Shown: positions 44,256 through 53,149, numbered from the stretch's first letter. The stretch is 64,000 nucleotides of DNA from Peptoniphilus sp034090345 (GCF_034090345.1 NZ_JAXDSS010000046.1:1-64000); one strand, 5' to 3'. The notes: generated from the letters alone by a model not told the origin. A program made the numbers and translations.

Positions 44256-45416
44256 TTATTGTAAATATTTTAAAGCATATCTTACAAAATATTCTATTCC
44301 AAGTTTCATTGCTCCCTCGTCTATTTCAAAATACTCATTGTGTTGAGGGAAATATCCCTTATCTCCTGCTCCGCCTAACAATAAAAAGCAACCCGGTATA
44401 TTCAAAAGATATTTTGCAAAATCTTCTCCGCCCATCAGTTTAGGATAGTTTTCGATATAATTTTCTCCAAACACTTCCCTTGCTATTTCAATTCCAAATT
44501 CAGTAGCTTTTTCTTCGTTGACTGTAGCGGGTGTTCCATCGTGATAGTCCAAAGTGATTTCTGCTCTTGTAGTAAGAGCAACTCCGGCTAATATTCTCTC
44601 TATCTGTTCTTTATATCTTGCTCTTAGTTCATTGTTAAATGACCTTGTAGTCCCTTCCAAATGTGCCATCTCAGGGATTACATTCTTAGAATTTCCAGAG
44701 TTAAATGCCGTCACGCTTATAACTTGTGGCTCCAATGGGTCGTTTTCTCTGCTGACTATAGTTTGAAGTGCATTTACTACCATAGAGCCTGCCACTATTG
44801 GATCTACCGCCAAATTAGGTGTTGCTCCATGTCCGCTTATGCCTTTTATATATATGTCAAAAGTGTCTGCCGATGCCATAATCGGCCCAACATTTAGCGA
44901 CGCCTGTCCTGACTTGATGCCAGCCCATATATGAAGTCCTATTATGTTATCAAGCGTCTCAATTTCTTTTTCTTTAGAAAGATATTTTGCTCCGGAGTCT
45001 TGTATAAATTCTTCAGCCGGTTGAAAAACAAAAACTATTTCTCCATTAAACTTATCTCTCATTTCATTTAATACTTTAGCCGTTCCAAGCAATACAGCTG
45101 CGTGTACATCATGTCCGCAAGCATGCATCACTCCGCTGTTTTTAGATGCATATGGCAAATTAGTCTCTTCTTTTATCGGAAGAGCATCTATGTCCGCTCT
45201 TATACCAAGTCTTTTTCCGGTACTTTTCCCGCAAATCTTGGCTATAACTCCCGTGTCTTTTACAACTCTGTACTCTATACCCATGCTTTGAAGTTCATTT
45301 TGAATCTTCTTAGCTGTGTTGAATTCATTCCAAGACAGTTCGGGATTTTCATGGAAATATCTTCTGAGTTGTATTGTATAATCTTCGACACTTAGTATTT
45401 TATCTTTTATATCCAT
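44256..45416 (-). CDS. M20 family metallo-amidohydrolase
   Basis: The 386-residue protein has the amidohydrolase motifs LRRYFHENPELSWNE, GIRADIDALPI, MHACGHDVHAAVLLG, VFQPAEE and LMGGEDFAKY. The group removes acyl or aminoacyl units from amides (aminoacylase/hippurate hydrolase, AbgA/B-like). It lies 18 bases after a YfcC-family carrier gene, so the carrier probably brings its substrate. The exact substrate is open. Confidence 0.9.
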   Translation of the reverse strand: MDIKDKILSVEDYTIQLRRYFHENPELSWNEFNTAKKIQNELQSMGIEYRVVKDTGVIAKICGKSTGKRLGIRADIDALPIKEETNLPYASKNSGVMHACGHDVHAAVLLGTAKVLNEMRDKFNGEIVFVFQPAEEFIQDSGAKYLSKEKEIETLDNIIGLHIWAGIKSGQASLNVGPIMASADTFDIYIKGISGHGATPNLAVDPIVAGSMVVNALQTIVSRENDPLEPQVISVTAFNSGNSKNVIPEMAHLEGTTRSFNNELRARYKEQIERILAGVALTTRAEITLDYHDGTPATVNEEKATEFGIEIAREVFGENYIENYPKLMGGEDFAKYLLNIPGCFLLLGGAGDKGYFPQHNEYFEIDEGAMKLGIEYFVRYALKYLQ

Positions 45417-45434
45417 AGTTTTCTCCCTCGTAAA

Positions 45435-46832
45435 TTAGAATGGTCCGTAGTTGATTTTTACAGCTATGATTAAAGATATAATCGCAACTACAAATAAGAT
45501 TGCGAGTAATTTCCAAACAAATTTATACCATCTGTTAAGTGGAATTTTTGCAATTGTTAAGAACATTAAAAGCGTGCCGCTTGTAAACCACAAACTGTTT
45601 GTCAAACCATCTCCAAATTGGAATGCTAAAATCATAGTTTGTCTTGTCATCCCTATCAAATCTGCCAAAGGAATCAGTATAGGCATAAGTGCTGTGGCCT
45701 TTGCAGAACCTGATGTGATAAGACCGTTGAATAGTGAGATTATAAACATAACGGCTATAGGTGTGCTAACTGCACCCATCTTACTCAACGGTTTAGAAAG
45801 TGCATTTATTATAGGGTCGATTACTCCACCGGAGTTCAACATCCATTGAATACCCCTTGCAAGTCCTATTACAAGCGCCGGTCCAAGGCCGTCCTTAGCT
45901 CCGGCAATAAATCCGGAGATAACTTCATTTATATTCATTCCGTTTATTATTCCGCCCATTACTCCCGCAAAGAAGAATGCTGCGCCTAAATCGTTCATGC
46001 TCCAGCCTTTTGATGAAACACCAACTATAGCTGCTATAAAAGTTCCTAAGAACACTAAAAGAGATAACTTTTGTCTACCATTCATCTCGGCACTCAATTC
46101 ATCTGAAAAATTAATCCTAAAACTTGAATCGTCAATTCCCTTCATATATGAATTGTTAGGGTCTCTCTTTACACTTCTTGCATATCTAAGTACATAAATT
46201 TGCATAATTATGTTAAATATTACCAATAGTATAAATCTAAATGCAAATCCTGAAAACATTGGCAGCTGAGCTACTTCGTGTGAAATCCCAACTGTATACA
46301 CGCTTGATGGAGATACAGAGAAACTTATCATATCCACCATGGCTGAACAAGCTATCCCCGTCATTACATCATATCCCATTGCCAAACAGAGCGAGATAAT
46401 TATAGGTATGAACGGAACTATCTGTTCATTCCAACCTAAAAATCCACCCAAACACCCGAACATAACCATTATTAAAGACAATATTTTTTCACTGCCAAAT
46501 CTATCTGCCTTGGATAGAAGTGCAGATACCAGTTTGTCTATTGCATCTGAACGCTTGTATATCTCTATACATCCAGCCACCATCATAACTACAAACATCA
46601 TAGATGCTGATGATGTCAAACCTTCCGGCACAGCTTGGAAAATAGCTTGCGGTCCTAAATAAGTTTTTTCTGTAGCATGAAAACTATTTGCTATTACAGT
46701 TGTAACTCCATTAACTTCTTCTCTTTGGAATTCTCCCGATGGAACTAGCAATGTCAAAAAATAACAAAAAACAATTACTAAAAATATAATTACAAATGCA
46801 TCAAATTTTATCTTTTTCCTATCTTTATTCAT
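45435..46832 (-). CDS. YfcC family carrier
   Basis: The 465-residue protein has about twelve membrane segments and YfcC-type motifs: YFLTLLVPSGEFQRE at the start, FLGWNEQIVPFIPI, MVDMISFSVSPSSVYTVGI and NGLITSGSAKATALMPIL. The family is part of the ion-transporter superfamily and is often annotated as arginine/ornithine or basic amino-acid antiporter without proof. It forms an operon with the M20 amidohydrolase. Confidence 0.85.
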   Translation of the reverse strand: MNKDRKKIKFDAFVIIFLVIVFCYFLTLLVPSGEFQREEVNGVTTVIANSFHATEKTYLGPQAIFQAVPEGLTSSASMMFVVMMVAGCIEIYKRSDAIDKLVSALLSKADRFGSEKILSLIMVMFGCLGGFLGWNEQIVPFIPIIISLCLAMGYDVMTGIACSAMVDMISFSVSPSSVYTVGISHEVAQLPMFSGFAFRFILLVIFNIIMQIYVLRYARSVKRDPNNSYMKGIDDSSFRINFSDELSAEMNGRQKLSLLVFLGTFIAAIVGVSSKGWSMNDLGAAFFFAGVMGGIINGMNINEVISGFIAGAKDGLGPALVIGLARGIQWMLNSGGVIDPIINALSKPLSKMGAVSTPIAVMFIISLFNGLITSGSAKATALMPILIPLADLIGMTRQTMILAFQFGDGLTNSLWFTSGTLLMFLTIAKIPLNRWYKFVWKLLAILFVVAIISLIIAVKINYGPF

Positions 46833-47049
46833 TTTATCCTCCTTATCTTATTAATTGTTTTTTAAGCTACCTACCCATAAAAATATTTTCGCTTCACCTC
46901 CCCCTATAAATTTTTTGTCTTTAAAAGTGGTTTGAAATCAAAATGTTAAATTAAAATTTCAATCTCGATTTCATCCTTTATTTCATTATAAATCTAAAGA
47001 GTTTATATTTCTATAAAACTTTAATTTCACTCATTAATCATAATTTTAT

Positions 47050-47083
47050 ATTAAAATAGAGCTGATCTCATAAAAGTCAGCTC
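47050..47083 (-). terminator. Terminator after folP
   Basis: GAGCTGA (47059-47065) and TCAGCTC (47077-47083) form the stem; the minus strand continues TATTTTAATATAA. The rest of the gap to the YfcC gene shows no other clear element. Confidence 0.6.
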
Positions 47084-47098
47084 ATGATCTTTAAAATT

Positions 47099-48067
47099 TT
47101 ATTTATTTTTATACGCCCCAAAATTTATATCTTGCATTTTATCTGCCATTCTCACGCTATCTGAAATACAAGATGCCATCAAGTGAGGTTTTATAGTGTG
47201 AACTCTTAAAACTTCAACACCCTTAAATGCAGCTATAGATGTTAAAATAGCAGAACTTTGATCTCTGTTTATACTTCCTTCTTCCGTTTCAAAATCTGTC
47301 TCAAAACTATTTTCATCTAAGATGTTCATTATAAATCTCTTTCTTGATACTCCAAGGAATGTAAAATATCCCATTTCTCTTATAATGTCTATCTTGTTTA
47401 TCAACTCTAAATTTTCTTTTTTTGTAAGTCCAAATCCTATACCCGGGTCAAGCATAATTCTTTCTTTAGATATACCATATTTTTCAGCAAGTTCCAAACT
47501 TTTTTCAAAATATTTTCCCATTACTTCCACAATGTTCATAACTTCATACGATTTTAACTCTGCTTCTGAAAATACTCCGTCTCCTCCAAATTTAGGAAAT
47601 ACTTTTGAACTTGGATGATTAGGTCTTGCTATTACAGGATTAAACATAACTATTGCTCCGACATTTGATTCTCCTATTACTTTCGCCATGTTTAAATCCC
47701 CCAAGAATCCGGTTATATCATTTATTATATCCGCTCCTGCTTCAATTGCCGCCTTAGCCACTTCACTCTTCCATGTATCCACTGAAATCGGAACATCAAC
47801 TGCTTCTTTAATCGCTTTAACAGCCGGCACAACTCTCTTTATTTCCTCTTCAATTTCCACATAAGTACTCCCCGGTCTTGTGGACTCTCCCCCAACGTCT
47901 AGCATAGTTGCTCCTTCAGCAACTAATTCCTTGGCTCTCTTAACGGCATTTTCTATCTCGTAATACTTTCCGCCATCTGAGAATGAGTCCGGTGTGACAT
48001 TTATTATTCCACATAAAATTGTCTTTTCTCCACTTACAATTTTTTTATCTCTATAGTTAAAATCCAT
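47099..48067 (-). CDS. folP: Dihydropteroate synthase
   Basis: The 322-residue protein has GIINVTPDSFSDGG, DVGGESTRPGS, DIINDITG, LDPGIGFG and GVSRKRFIM, so the active site is largely present. It joins p-aminobenzoate to hydroxymethyl-dihydropterin diphosphate. It is about 40 residues longer than usual. The segment after VGAIVM reads FNP instead of the usual HM, and a longer loop follows (FPKFGGDGVFSEAE). No other folate gene is adjacent. ATG at 48067 has a weakly spaced GGAAG. Confidence 0.9.
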   Translation of the reverse strand: MDFNYRDKKIVSGEKTILCGIINVTPDSFSDGGKYYEIENAVKRAKELVAEGATMLDVGGESTRPGSTYVEIEEEIKRVVPAVKAIKEAVDVPISVDTWKSEVAKAAIEAGADIINDITGFLGDLNMAKVIGESNVGAIVMFNPVIARPNHPSSKVFPKFGGDGVFSEAELKSYEVMNIVEVMGKYFEKSLELAEKYGISKERIMLDPGIGFGLTKKENLELINKIDIIREMGYFTFLGVSRKRFIMNILDENSFETDFETEEGSINRDQSSAILTSIAAFKGVEVLRVHTIKPHLMASCISDSVRMADKMQDINFGAYKNK

Positions 48068-48190
48068 CGTACTTTAAACTTCCTTTCGTTCTAAAACCTA
48101 AAATTATAATTATTGTGAATAATATAATTCAAAAAAATTTTTGTCGATAATTTTATTTTATACCTATTAAGTCTATAGAATATCCACAAA

Positions 48191-48238
48191 TTAAAAATAT
48201 GACTCCAAATCTCTAAAGACTTGGAGTCATATTTTTAA
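48191..48238 (-). terminator. Strong terminator after hsp20
   Basis: TTAAAAATATGACTCCAA (48191-48208) is perfectly complementary to TTGGAGTCATATTTTTAA (48221-48238), an 18-bp stem with a T-rich exit; it overlaps the hsp20 stop. Confidence 0.85.
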
Positions 48239-48678
48239 TCAATTTGTATATTTTTTACTCTTTGCAAGTCAGCTTTTTTAGGAATTTGTATATTTAACAC
48301 TCCTTTATCTAAGCTTGCCTTGATATTTTCTTCATCTACATCTTTAAAATACATTCTTCTTGAAACTTTGGACATCTTTCTTTCACGATGAATATAATTT
48401 TTAGACTTATCACTTTCATCAATTGCCTCTGACTTCTCAGCTTTTAATGTCAATCTTCCTTCGTCAAATTCAATGCTTATATCTTCCTTTTCGAATCCCG
48501 GAAGCTCAGCTTCTACAGTGTACTCATTGTCATTTTCAATTATGTCTACCTTGAAAGATTCCATATTAGTTCTCTTTGATGGAAACTCTTCATTAAAGAA
48601 TGAATCCATCATGTTGTAAAAATCTTCAAAACCCCTATTTTGTAATCCAAATCCATTTCTTCTAACTAAATTTGTCAT
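48235..48678 (-). CDS. hsp20: Small heat-shock protein (Hsp20/alpha-crystallin)
   Basis: The 147-residue protein has an alpha-crystallin domain (about 42-135, with YTVEAELPGFEKEDISIEF and the end KGVLNIQIPKK containing the IxI-type motif). It is an ATP-independent holdase. The gene is preceded by a consensus promoter and a CIRCE operator, so HrcA control is expected. Confidence 0.94.
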   Translation of the reverse strand: MTNLVRRNGFGLQNRGFEDFYNMMDSFFNEEFPSKRTNMESFKVDIIENDNEYTVEAELPGFEKEDISIEFDEGRLTLKAEKSEAIDESDKSKNYIHRERKMSKVSRRMYFKDVDEENIKASLDKGVLNIQIPKKADLQRVKNIQID

Positions 48679-48703
48679 TTTAACATCTCCATCTATAATA
48701 TAT

Positions 48704-48730
48704 TTAGCACTCTCTTATCTCAAGTGCTAA
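48704..48730. promoter_or_regulatory. CIRCE operator (HrcA site)
   Basis: TTAGCACTC, nine bases, AAGTGCTAA: this matches the CIRCE consensus TTAGCACTC-N9-GAGTGCTAA except for one base. The palindrome continues outward (arms from about 48694 and to 48740). It lies between the hsp20 promoter and its start codon. Confidence 0.92.
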
Positions 48731-48734
48731 ATAT

Positions 48735-48763
48735 ATTATAGAACTAAAGTCAAAGAAAGTCAA
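48735..48763 (-). promoter_or_regulatory. hsp20 promoter
   Basis: On the minus strand TTGACT (48763-48758) and TATAAT (48740-48735) are exactly 17 bases apart. The CIRCE element starts right after the -10. Confidence 0.9.
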
Positions 48764-48772
48764 ATATATTTT

Positions 48773-49636
48773 TTACCTTCTTTTACTTTTGTTTTTATTA
48801 TTCGAAATTTTCATACTTCTTTTTAATTTGATTAGTGTACTTACTAAATCAAATGCAATGGTTAAAATTAATAGATAGTAAACTATTCTGAGTTGTGTTT
48901 CATAAAAATACATTTTGAGTATTGTGCTTAGCAAAATCAAAGCTCCTACATCTGTTATTACACTTAGCGTAGTGATAAATTTTCCATAATATACTTCGGA
49001 TATCCTACTTATATCCCTTAAAACCAACATGAAAAATATTATTTGTAATGCTTTTGTAAGTGCTTCTTCTGAACTTAAACTAGCATAGATTATACTCAAG
49101 AATATAAATAAACTGAATACACACATAAATAGATACTCGCCATTATTTTTAGTGTATCTTTCTTTTGAATAATACAGTTCTTCTATAGAGAAGTCTTTTA
49201 CAAGAGAGCTCATCATTCTGATATTCTTAACTCTCTCCGATATGAAACTGCTAAGTACTCCCGTTATAAAAACTGTCAGCAATAAAATTTTAACTGAGTT
49301 TATAATTCCGGTCTTGTTTTCAAATCCGCCAATAAATTTATAAATTATTGTAGCCAATATGATTTCTAAAGCCATTATCTTCAAATACTTAAAAAATATC
49401 TCATAATTTTTCCCTGAAATGAGTATATTTTGTTTGACTTCATACTTGGTTGAAAAATTATAAGGGCTTCCAAGCGTCAATAGAAAAGCTTCTAATTCTT
49501 CGTATGTATAATCCTCTCCCAGTTCACTCTCTATTATTTCGTTTAAATCATTAGTCGCAGTTATAGAGTTTTCATAGCTCAAATACTTTACCATTTGATT
49601 TATATATCTATCCAACAAATCCGATTTTTCTCTCAT
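48773..49636 (-). CDS. Membrane protein with HAAS-like N-terminus
   Basis: The 287-residue protein begins with a soluble part (1-65: YINQMVKYLSYENSI, IIESELGEDYTYEELEAFLLTLGSP) resembling HAAS/DUF1700 modules, followed by about seven hydrophobic segments. Proteins of this type often work with PadR regulators, but none is next to it. I do not recognise the membrane part. ATG follows AGGAGGAAG. It lies between the yabE-like and hsp20 genes, with its own terminator upstream. Confidence 0.55.
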   Translation of the reverse strand: MREKSDLLDRYINQMVKYLSYENSITATNDLNEIIESELGEDYTYEELEAFLLTLGSPYNFSTKYEVKQNILISGKNYEIFFKYLKIMALEIILATIIYKFIGGFENKTGIINSVKILLLTVFITGVLSSFISERVKNIRMMSSLVKDFSIEELYYSKERYTKNNGEYLFMCVFSLFIFLSIIYASLSSEEALTKALQIIFFMLVLRDISRISEVYYGKFITTLSVITDVGALILLSTILKMYFYETQLRIVYYLLILTIAFDLVSTLIKLKRSMKISNNKNKSKRR

Positions 49637-49662
49637 ACTTCCTCCTAAATCGGATTATAACA

Positions 49663-49685
49663 TAAAAAGGAGCCTTTCGGCTCCT
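49663..49685 (-). terminator. Terminator after the yabE-like gene
   Basis: AGGAGCC (49668-49674), four-base loop, GGCTCCT (49679-49685), then T5 on the minus strand: a classic intrinsic terminator. Confidence 0.88.
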
Positions 49686-49687
49686 GT

Positions 49688-50698
49688 CTAATCTAATACG
49701 TAAACTTTTACATTCCTTCTTCCAAACTTATTTGCTTGAGCATTTGTATTGTAAAATAAATCTATTCTATTTCCTTTAATTGCCCCACCTGTGTCTTCTG
49801 CTACAGCATATCCATAAGTTGGGAATCCATCCATTGACTCTATATATAATTTTGAGCCAAGCGGTATAACTCTTGGATCTACAGCTACTGCTCCAACTCT
49901 TGCTCTTGTCCCCATAGCTGTCTTCGAACCAGCTGTTGGGTCATAAGCTGTTGCTTGCATAACTATGACTTTTTTTACATTTCTTCCTTGTAAAGAAGAG
50001 GATTGCTCTTCTTTAGGTTTATCTTTAGTACCTTTTTCAACAATGGTATTTACAGGTTCTTGAGATACAACAGAATTTATTACATCTATTGAAACCATTT
50101 GACCATTTACAAAAGTATGTTGTACTGTGTCTGTTTTCTTACCAACTATACCTTGTTGGATAACTTTTTCTTCACCTTTAAACATTTCAGGATTTTCTCT
50201 TACTTCTGTTTCAAAAGGTATATCTGTTTGCACATCAAAAGCTTCTCTGTTGACTCTCTCTATAACTATTAGAGTGTCCGGTTTAACAGGTGTATTCATA
50301 GCCGGTGTAACAACGTCATCTTCATCTACGTTTACCTTTAAATTCTTAAGTATTTCTCCGACATTGTCTCCTATGGCCTTTACTGATTTTACTTCTGCTC
50401 CATCTTGAAGCTTATAGTTCTTTGGTGCCTTTATTATTATGTCCATATCATCAACAAGCTTTGTATCTAAACTTGGTTCAACGACTTCTTTGTCTTTTAA
50501 TTCTATTCCTTCATTTTCTAAAAAGCTTCCTACTGTCGATGTATATGTCACTACTTTGCTTTCTTTTCCATCTATAATAAGACTTACTTCCTTGCTCATT
50601 ATAGTGTTAAAACCTAATGTGAATGTCGAAGAAAGAATAATTGCTCCCATCGCAAAAGTTAGTGCTTTCTTCTTCCACTCTCCATGATTTAAACTCAT
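49688..50698 (-). CDS. YabE-like G5/3D domain cell-wall protein
   Basis: The 336-residue exported protein has an uncleaved or cleavable N-terminal signal (about 10-32), two DUF348 repeats (about 35-75 and 90-135), a G5 domain (about 145-220) and a C-terminal 3D domain with ATAYDPTAG, VGAVAVDPRVIPLGSKLYI, AEDTGGAIKGNRIDLF. The three aspartates of the 3D domain are present. Such proteins are thought to be lytic transglycosylase-like wall-remodelling enzymes. A strong promoter and a WalR-type box lie upstream. Confidence 0.88.
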   Translation of the reverse strand: MSLNHGEWKKKALTFAMGAIILSSTFTLGFNTIMSKEVSLIIDGKESKVVTYTSTVGSFLENEGIELKDKEVVEPSLDTKLVDDMDIIIKAPKNYKLQDGAEVKSVKAIGDNVGEILKNLKVNVDEDDVVTPAMNTPVKPDTLIVIERVNREAFDVQTDIPFETEVRENPEMFKGEEKVIQQGIVGKKTDTVQHTFVNGQMVSIDVINSVVSQEPVNTIVEKGTKDKPKEEQSSSLQGRNVKKVIVMQATAYDPTAGSKTAMGTRARVGAVAVDPRVIPLGSKLYIESMDGFPTYGYAVAEDTGGAIKGNRIDLFYNTNAQANKFGRRNVKVYVLD

Positions 50699-50738
50699 AA
50701 CTCCTCCTACTCTAAAACGGTTACTGATTTGTAAATTT

Positions 50739-50755
50739 TGTAATCGTTTTGTAAC
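50739..50755 (+). promoter_or_regulatory. WalR (YycF)-type box
   Basis: TGTAAT-CGTTT-TGTAAC fits the WalR consensus TGTWAH-N5-TGTWAH. It lies downstream of the predicted transcript start of the yabE-like gene and in opposite orientation, an arrangement expected for repression. Confidence 0.55.
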
Positions 50756-50772
50756 TACTTTCTGACTTTGTT

Positions 50773-50801
50773 AGTATATAGGAGTTTTATAAATTTGTCA
50801 A
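50773..50801 (-). promoter_or_regulatory. Promoter of the yabE-like gene
   Basis: On the minus strand TTGACA (50801-50796) and TATACT (50778-50773) are 17 bases apart, a near-consensus housekeeping promoter. The leader is about 70 bases. Confidence 0.88.
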
Positions 50802-50941
50802 TAATTTGTAACCTTTTAAAATTTTTTGAATATCTGTCCCACAAATTTATTTTAATTTTCAAGTTTTCCGGTATTATTTGTGACTATTTCCCAAAAAGTT
50901 TAATAATTATTCTTGCAAATTGGTTTAAAGTTACTTTTATT

Positions 50942-51562
50942 TCACATTGTTTTTTGTTTTAACATTTGTATAAATGTGTAGGTAAGTTTAGCTGTGAATC
51001 CCCAAATTATTTTGTCCTTATATCTATAAAAATAAATTTTGTCAGTTCCTCTTTTAAATTTATAATTCTTTCCATTTGGAATTAAGTCATAAGGAAAGTC
51101 TTCTGAACTCTTAACTTTTAAATCGACTTCATATATATTGGGTTCATTTTCTAAAAAATAAGTGAGAGGAACGCAAAATATTGAATCAACTTCATCTCTA
51201 CTTGGATGTATCTTACTCGCATCTAAATTCAATTTTCCAATTGTAGAATAAATTATTGCGTGATACGGATTGACTAAATAGTCTCCTTCTGATATCACTT
51301 CAACCCTATCTTTTGTGATACACAATTCTTCAGAGGTCTCTCTTACTGCCGCTTCAGCCGGATTTTCCCCGCTTTCTATCTTTCCGCCCGGAAAACTTAT
51401 CTCACCGGGCTGATTTCTCAGCTCTTTACTTCTAACCTCATATAATAAATGTATTTCATTTCCAACTTCTATTAGTGGAATTAATACACTATAGCTATTT
51501 TCCACTTCTATGGGTTTTGGCTCATAGTCTTTAAATATTTCTGAAATCTCTTCTAACTTCAT
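50942..51562 (-). CDS. Nudix hydrolase, CoA pyrophosphatase type
   Basis: The 206-residue protein has NQPGEISFPGG directly before a full Nudix box (GKIESGENPAEAAVRETSEEL), the combination seen in CoA pyrophosphatases (NudL/YeaB). It would cleave CoA or similar dinucleotides to phosphopantetheine and 3',5'-ADP. It overlaps the patatin gene by four bases. Confidence 0.83.
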   Translation of the reverse strand: MKLEEISEIFKDYEPKPIEVENSYSVLIPLIEVGNEIHLLYEVRSKELRNQPGEISFPGGKIESGENPAEAAVRETSEELCITKDRVEVISEGDYLVNPYHAIIYSTIGKLNLDASKIHPSRDEVDSIFCVPLTYFLENEPNIYEVDLKVKSSEDFPYDLIPNGKNYKFKRGTDKIYFYRYKDKIIWGFTAKLTYTFIQMLKQKTM

Positions 51563-52680
51563 CTTAACACCTTATTCATTAAAATCTTGATGTTGAATAC
51601 ACTCAATAACTCTTCAGGTAATTTTTCAAAATCTCCTCTTGCTTTTAAAATAGTACCTAGCTGTTCTATATCATATATCTTTAAGTAATCTATGTTGTGC
51701 TTATTGGCAAAGTATTCAAACAATCCGGTCAAAACTTCAGAATATTTATAGTTACTTTCAAGTTTCAAACTTACAGCTATAGATGGTATGAATTCTTCAT
51801 AGAATTTTCTATACTCTGACTCAAATTGAAGATTTGAATACTCCTTTACCTTTTCAAAATATAGTTCTCTTAAAAGCTTGTCAGCTTCAACTTCATCAAA
51901 TGGTTTCACATAGTATTTCTTGCCCAAAAATCCCTTGAACTTCTTATATGTATCAAAATACCCTATCCTTATAAGTTCCTCTGATTTATTTGGGTTGAAG
52001 TCCATAGTTTCAACATATTTTTCGCTCGGTGCAATTACTATGGCATCGCTTGGTATTATCATATTTCTAAAATCATTTGGATTTGCTCTTATAATAACCG
52101 GTCGCATTCCCAATCGTTCAACCATATTATATGGAATTTGATTTGCAAAACCCCCGTCTAGATATGACTTCCCATTTATCAATTCTCTTTTAAAAATCGG
52201 TAAGTAACAAGAGGCTATTATATAATCTCTAAGTTGTCCTTTCGGAATATCTTCAACAAACTTTTCTTCAACAACTCTATCTGTCAAATTTATAGTTACA
52301 AGGCCAAATTTCATTTTTGAATTTCTTACTTTATCTTCATCTATGTATTGATAAACAAAATTTCTAAGTGGTTCAATTGAAATTCTCTTGCTATTTAAGT
52401 TGTCAATTAACTTTTTAAGATTGTGAAACATATTGTTTGTTTGCTTTTCCGAAACTATCTGAGCAACTTCTTTGCTATCATAATAATCTGAAAGTCCCGT
52501 ATTCCTCCAAGCTTCCATAGCCACATTAGCTTCTCCCATAGCTATCATAGCTCCATTTATTGCTCCAATTGAAGTCCCAACTACCGCATCAAACTTATAT
52601 CCAAGTTCCTTTAACGCAAAATAGGAACCTATTTGATAGGCTCCTTTTGCTCCTCCACCTTCTAAAACTAATCCAAGCAT
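51559..52680 (-). CDS. Patatin-like phospholipase
   Basis: The 373-residue protein starts with LVLEGGGAKGAYQIGSYFAL (oxyanion hole), has the nucleophile motif VGTSIGAING and the dyad Asp in SYLDGGFANQIPY. It is a cytoplasmic lipid acyl hydrolase. The C-terminal ~120 residues are helical and not specific. It is coupled to the Nudix gene and follows mscL by 19 bases. Confidence 0.9.
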   Translation of the reverse strand: MLGLVLEGGGAKGAYQIGSYFALKELGYKFDAVVGTSIGAINGAMIAMGEANVAMEAWRNTGLSDYYDSKEVAQIVSEKQTNNMFHNLKKLIDNLNSKRISIEPLRNFVYQYIDEDKVRNSKMKFGLVTINLTDRVVEEKFVEDIPKGQLRDYIIASCYLPIFKRELINGKSYLDGGFANQIPYNMVERLGMRPVIIRANPNDFRNMIIPSDAIVIAPSEKYVETMDFNPNKSEELIRIGYFDTYKKFKGFLGKKYYVKPFDEVEADKLLRELYFEKVKEYSNLQFESEYRKFYEEFIPSIAVSLKLESNYKYSEVLTGLFEYFANKHNIDYLKIYDIEQLGTILKARGDFEKLPEELLSVFNIKILMNKVLR

Positions 52681-52699
52681 AATTCTTCGTTCCCCTCAA

Positions 52700-53149
52700 T
52701 TAGTTAAGCTCACTTGTACAATGAGGACATCTTGTAGCATCAATAGCAACTTCACTCTTGCAATAAGGGCAAGTTTTTGTTGTTTGTGCAGCTTCTTCCT
52801 CTTCTTTTTCAAATCTCTTTTTAACTCTATTAATTTGTCTAATCATAATAAAAATTACAAGTGCAATTATTAAAAAGTTTAAAACATTGCCAATAAACGC
52901 TCCTAGTCCCATAACCGGAGCTCCTGCTTCTTTAGCTGCGGCAAGAGTAGCATGCTTTGAACCGTCAAGAGTTATAAACATATCGTCAAAATTAATACCA
53001 CCTGTTATATATGCGATTACAGGCATTATTACATCATCTACTAATGAAGTTACAATTTTACCAAATGCTCCACCTATTATAACTGCAACAGCAAGGTCCA
53101 TTACGTTTCCTCTGGCAATAAATTCCTTAAATTCCTTTATAAAACTCAT
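52700..53149 (-). CDS. mscL: Large-conductance mechanosensitive channel with C-terminal zinc ribbon
   Basis: The 149-residue protein has the MscL start FKEFIARGNVMDLAVAVIIGGAFG, two membrane segments and the periplasmic loop. After the usual cytoplasmic helix (KKRFEKEEEEAAQ) it carries CPYC-x10-CPHC, a small zinc-ribbon module not found in the classic channel. It opens at high membrane tension to release solutes. It overlaps the dCMP deaminase gene by four bases. Confidence 0.92.
   Translation of the reverse strand: MSFIKEFKEFIARGNVMDLAVAVIIGGAFGKIVTSLVDDVIMPVIAYITGGINFDDMFITLDGSKHATLAAAKEAGAPVMGLGAFIGNVLNFLIIALVIFIMIRQINRVKKRFEKEEEEAAQTTKTCPYCKSEVAIDATRCPHCTSELN

Noticed and set aside
50699..50941. 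c-di-AMP (ydaO-type) riboswitch before the yabE-like gene
   Set aside because: This class often precedes such genes, but the leader is only about 70 bases and has no such motifs.
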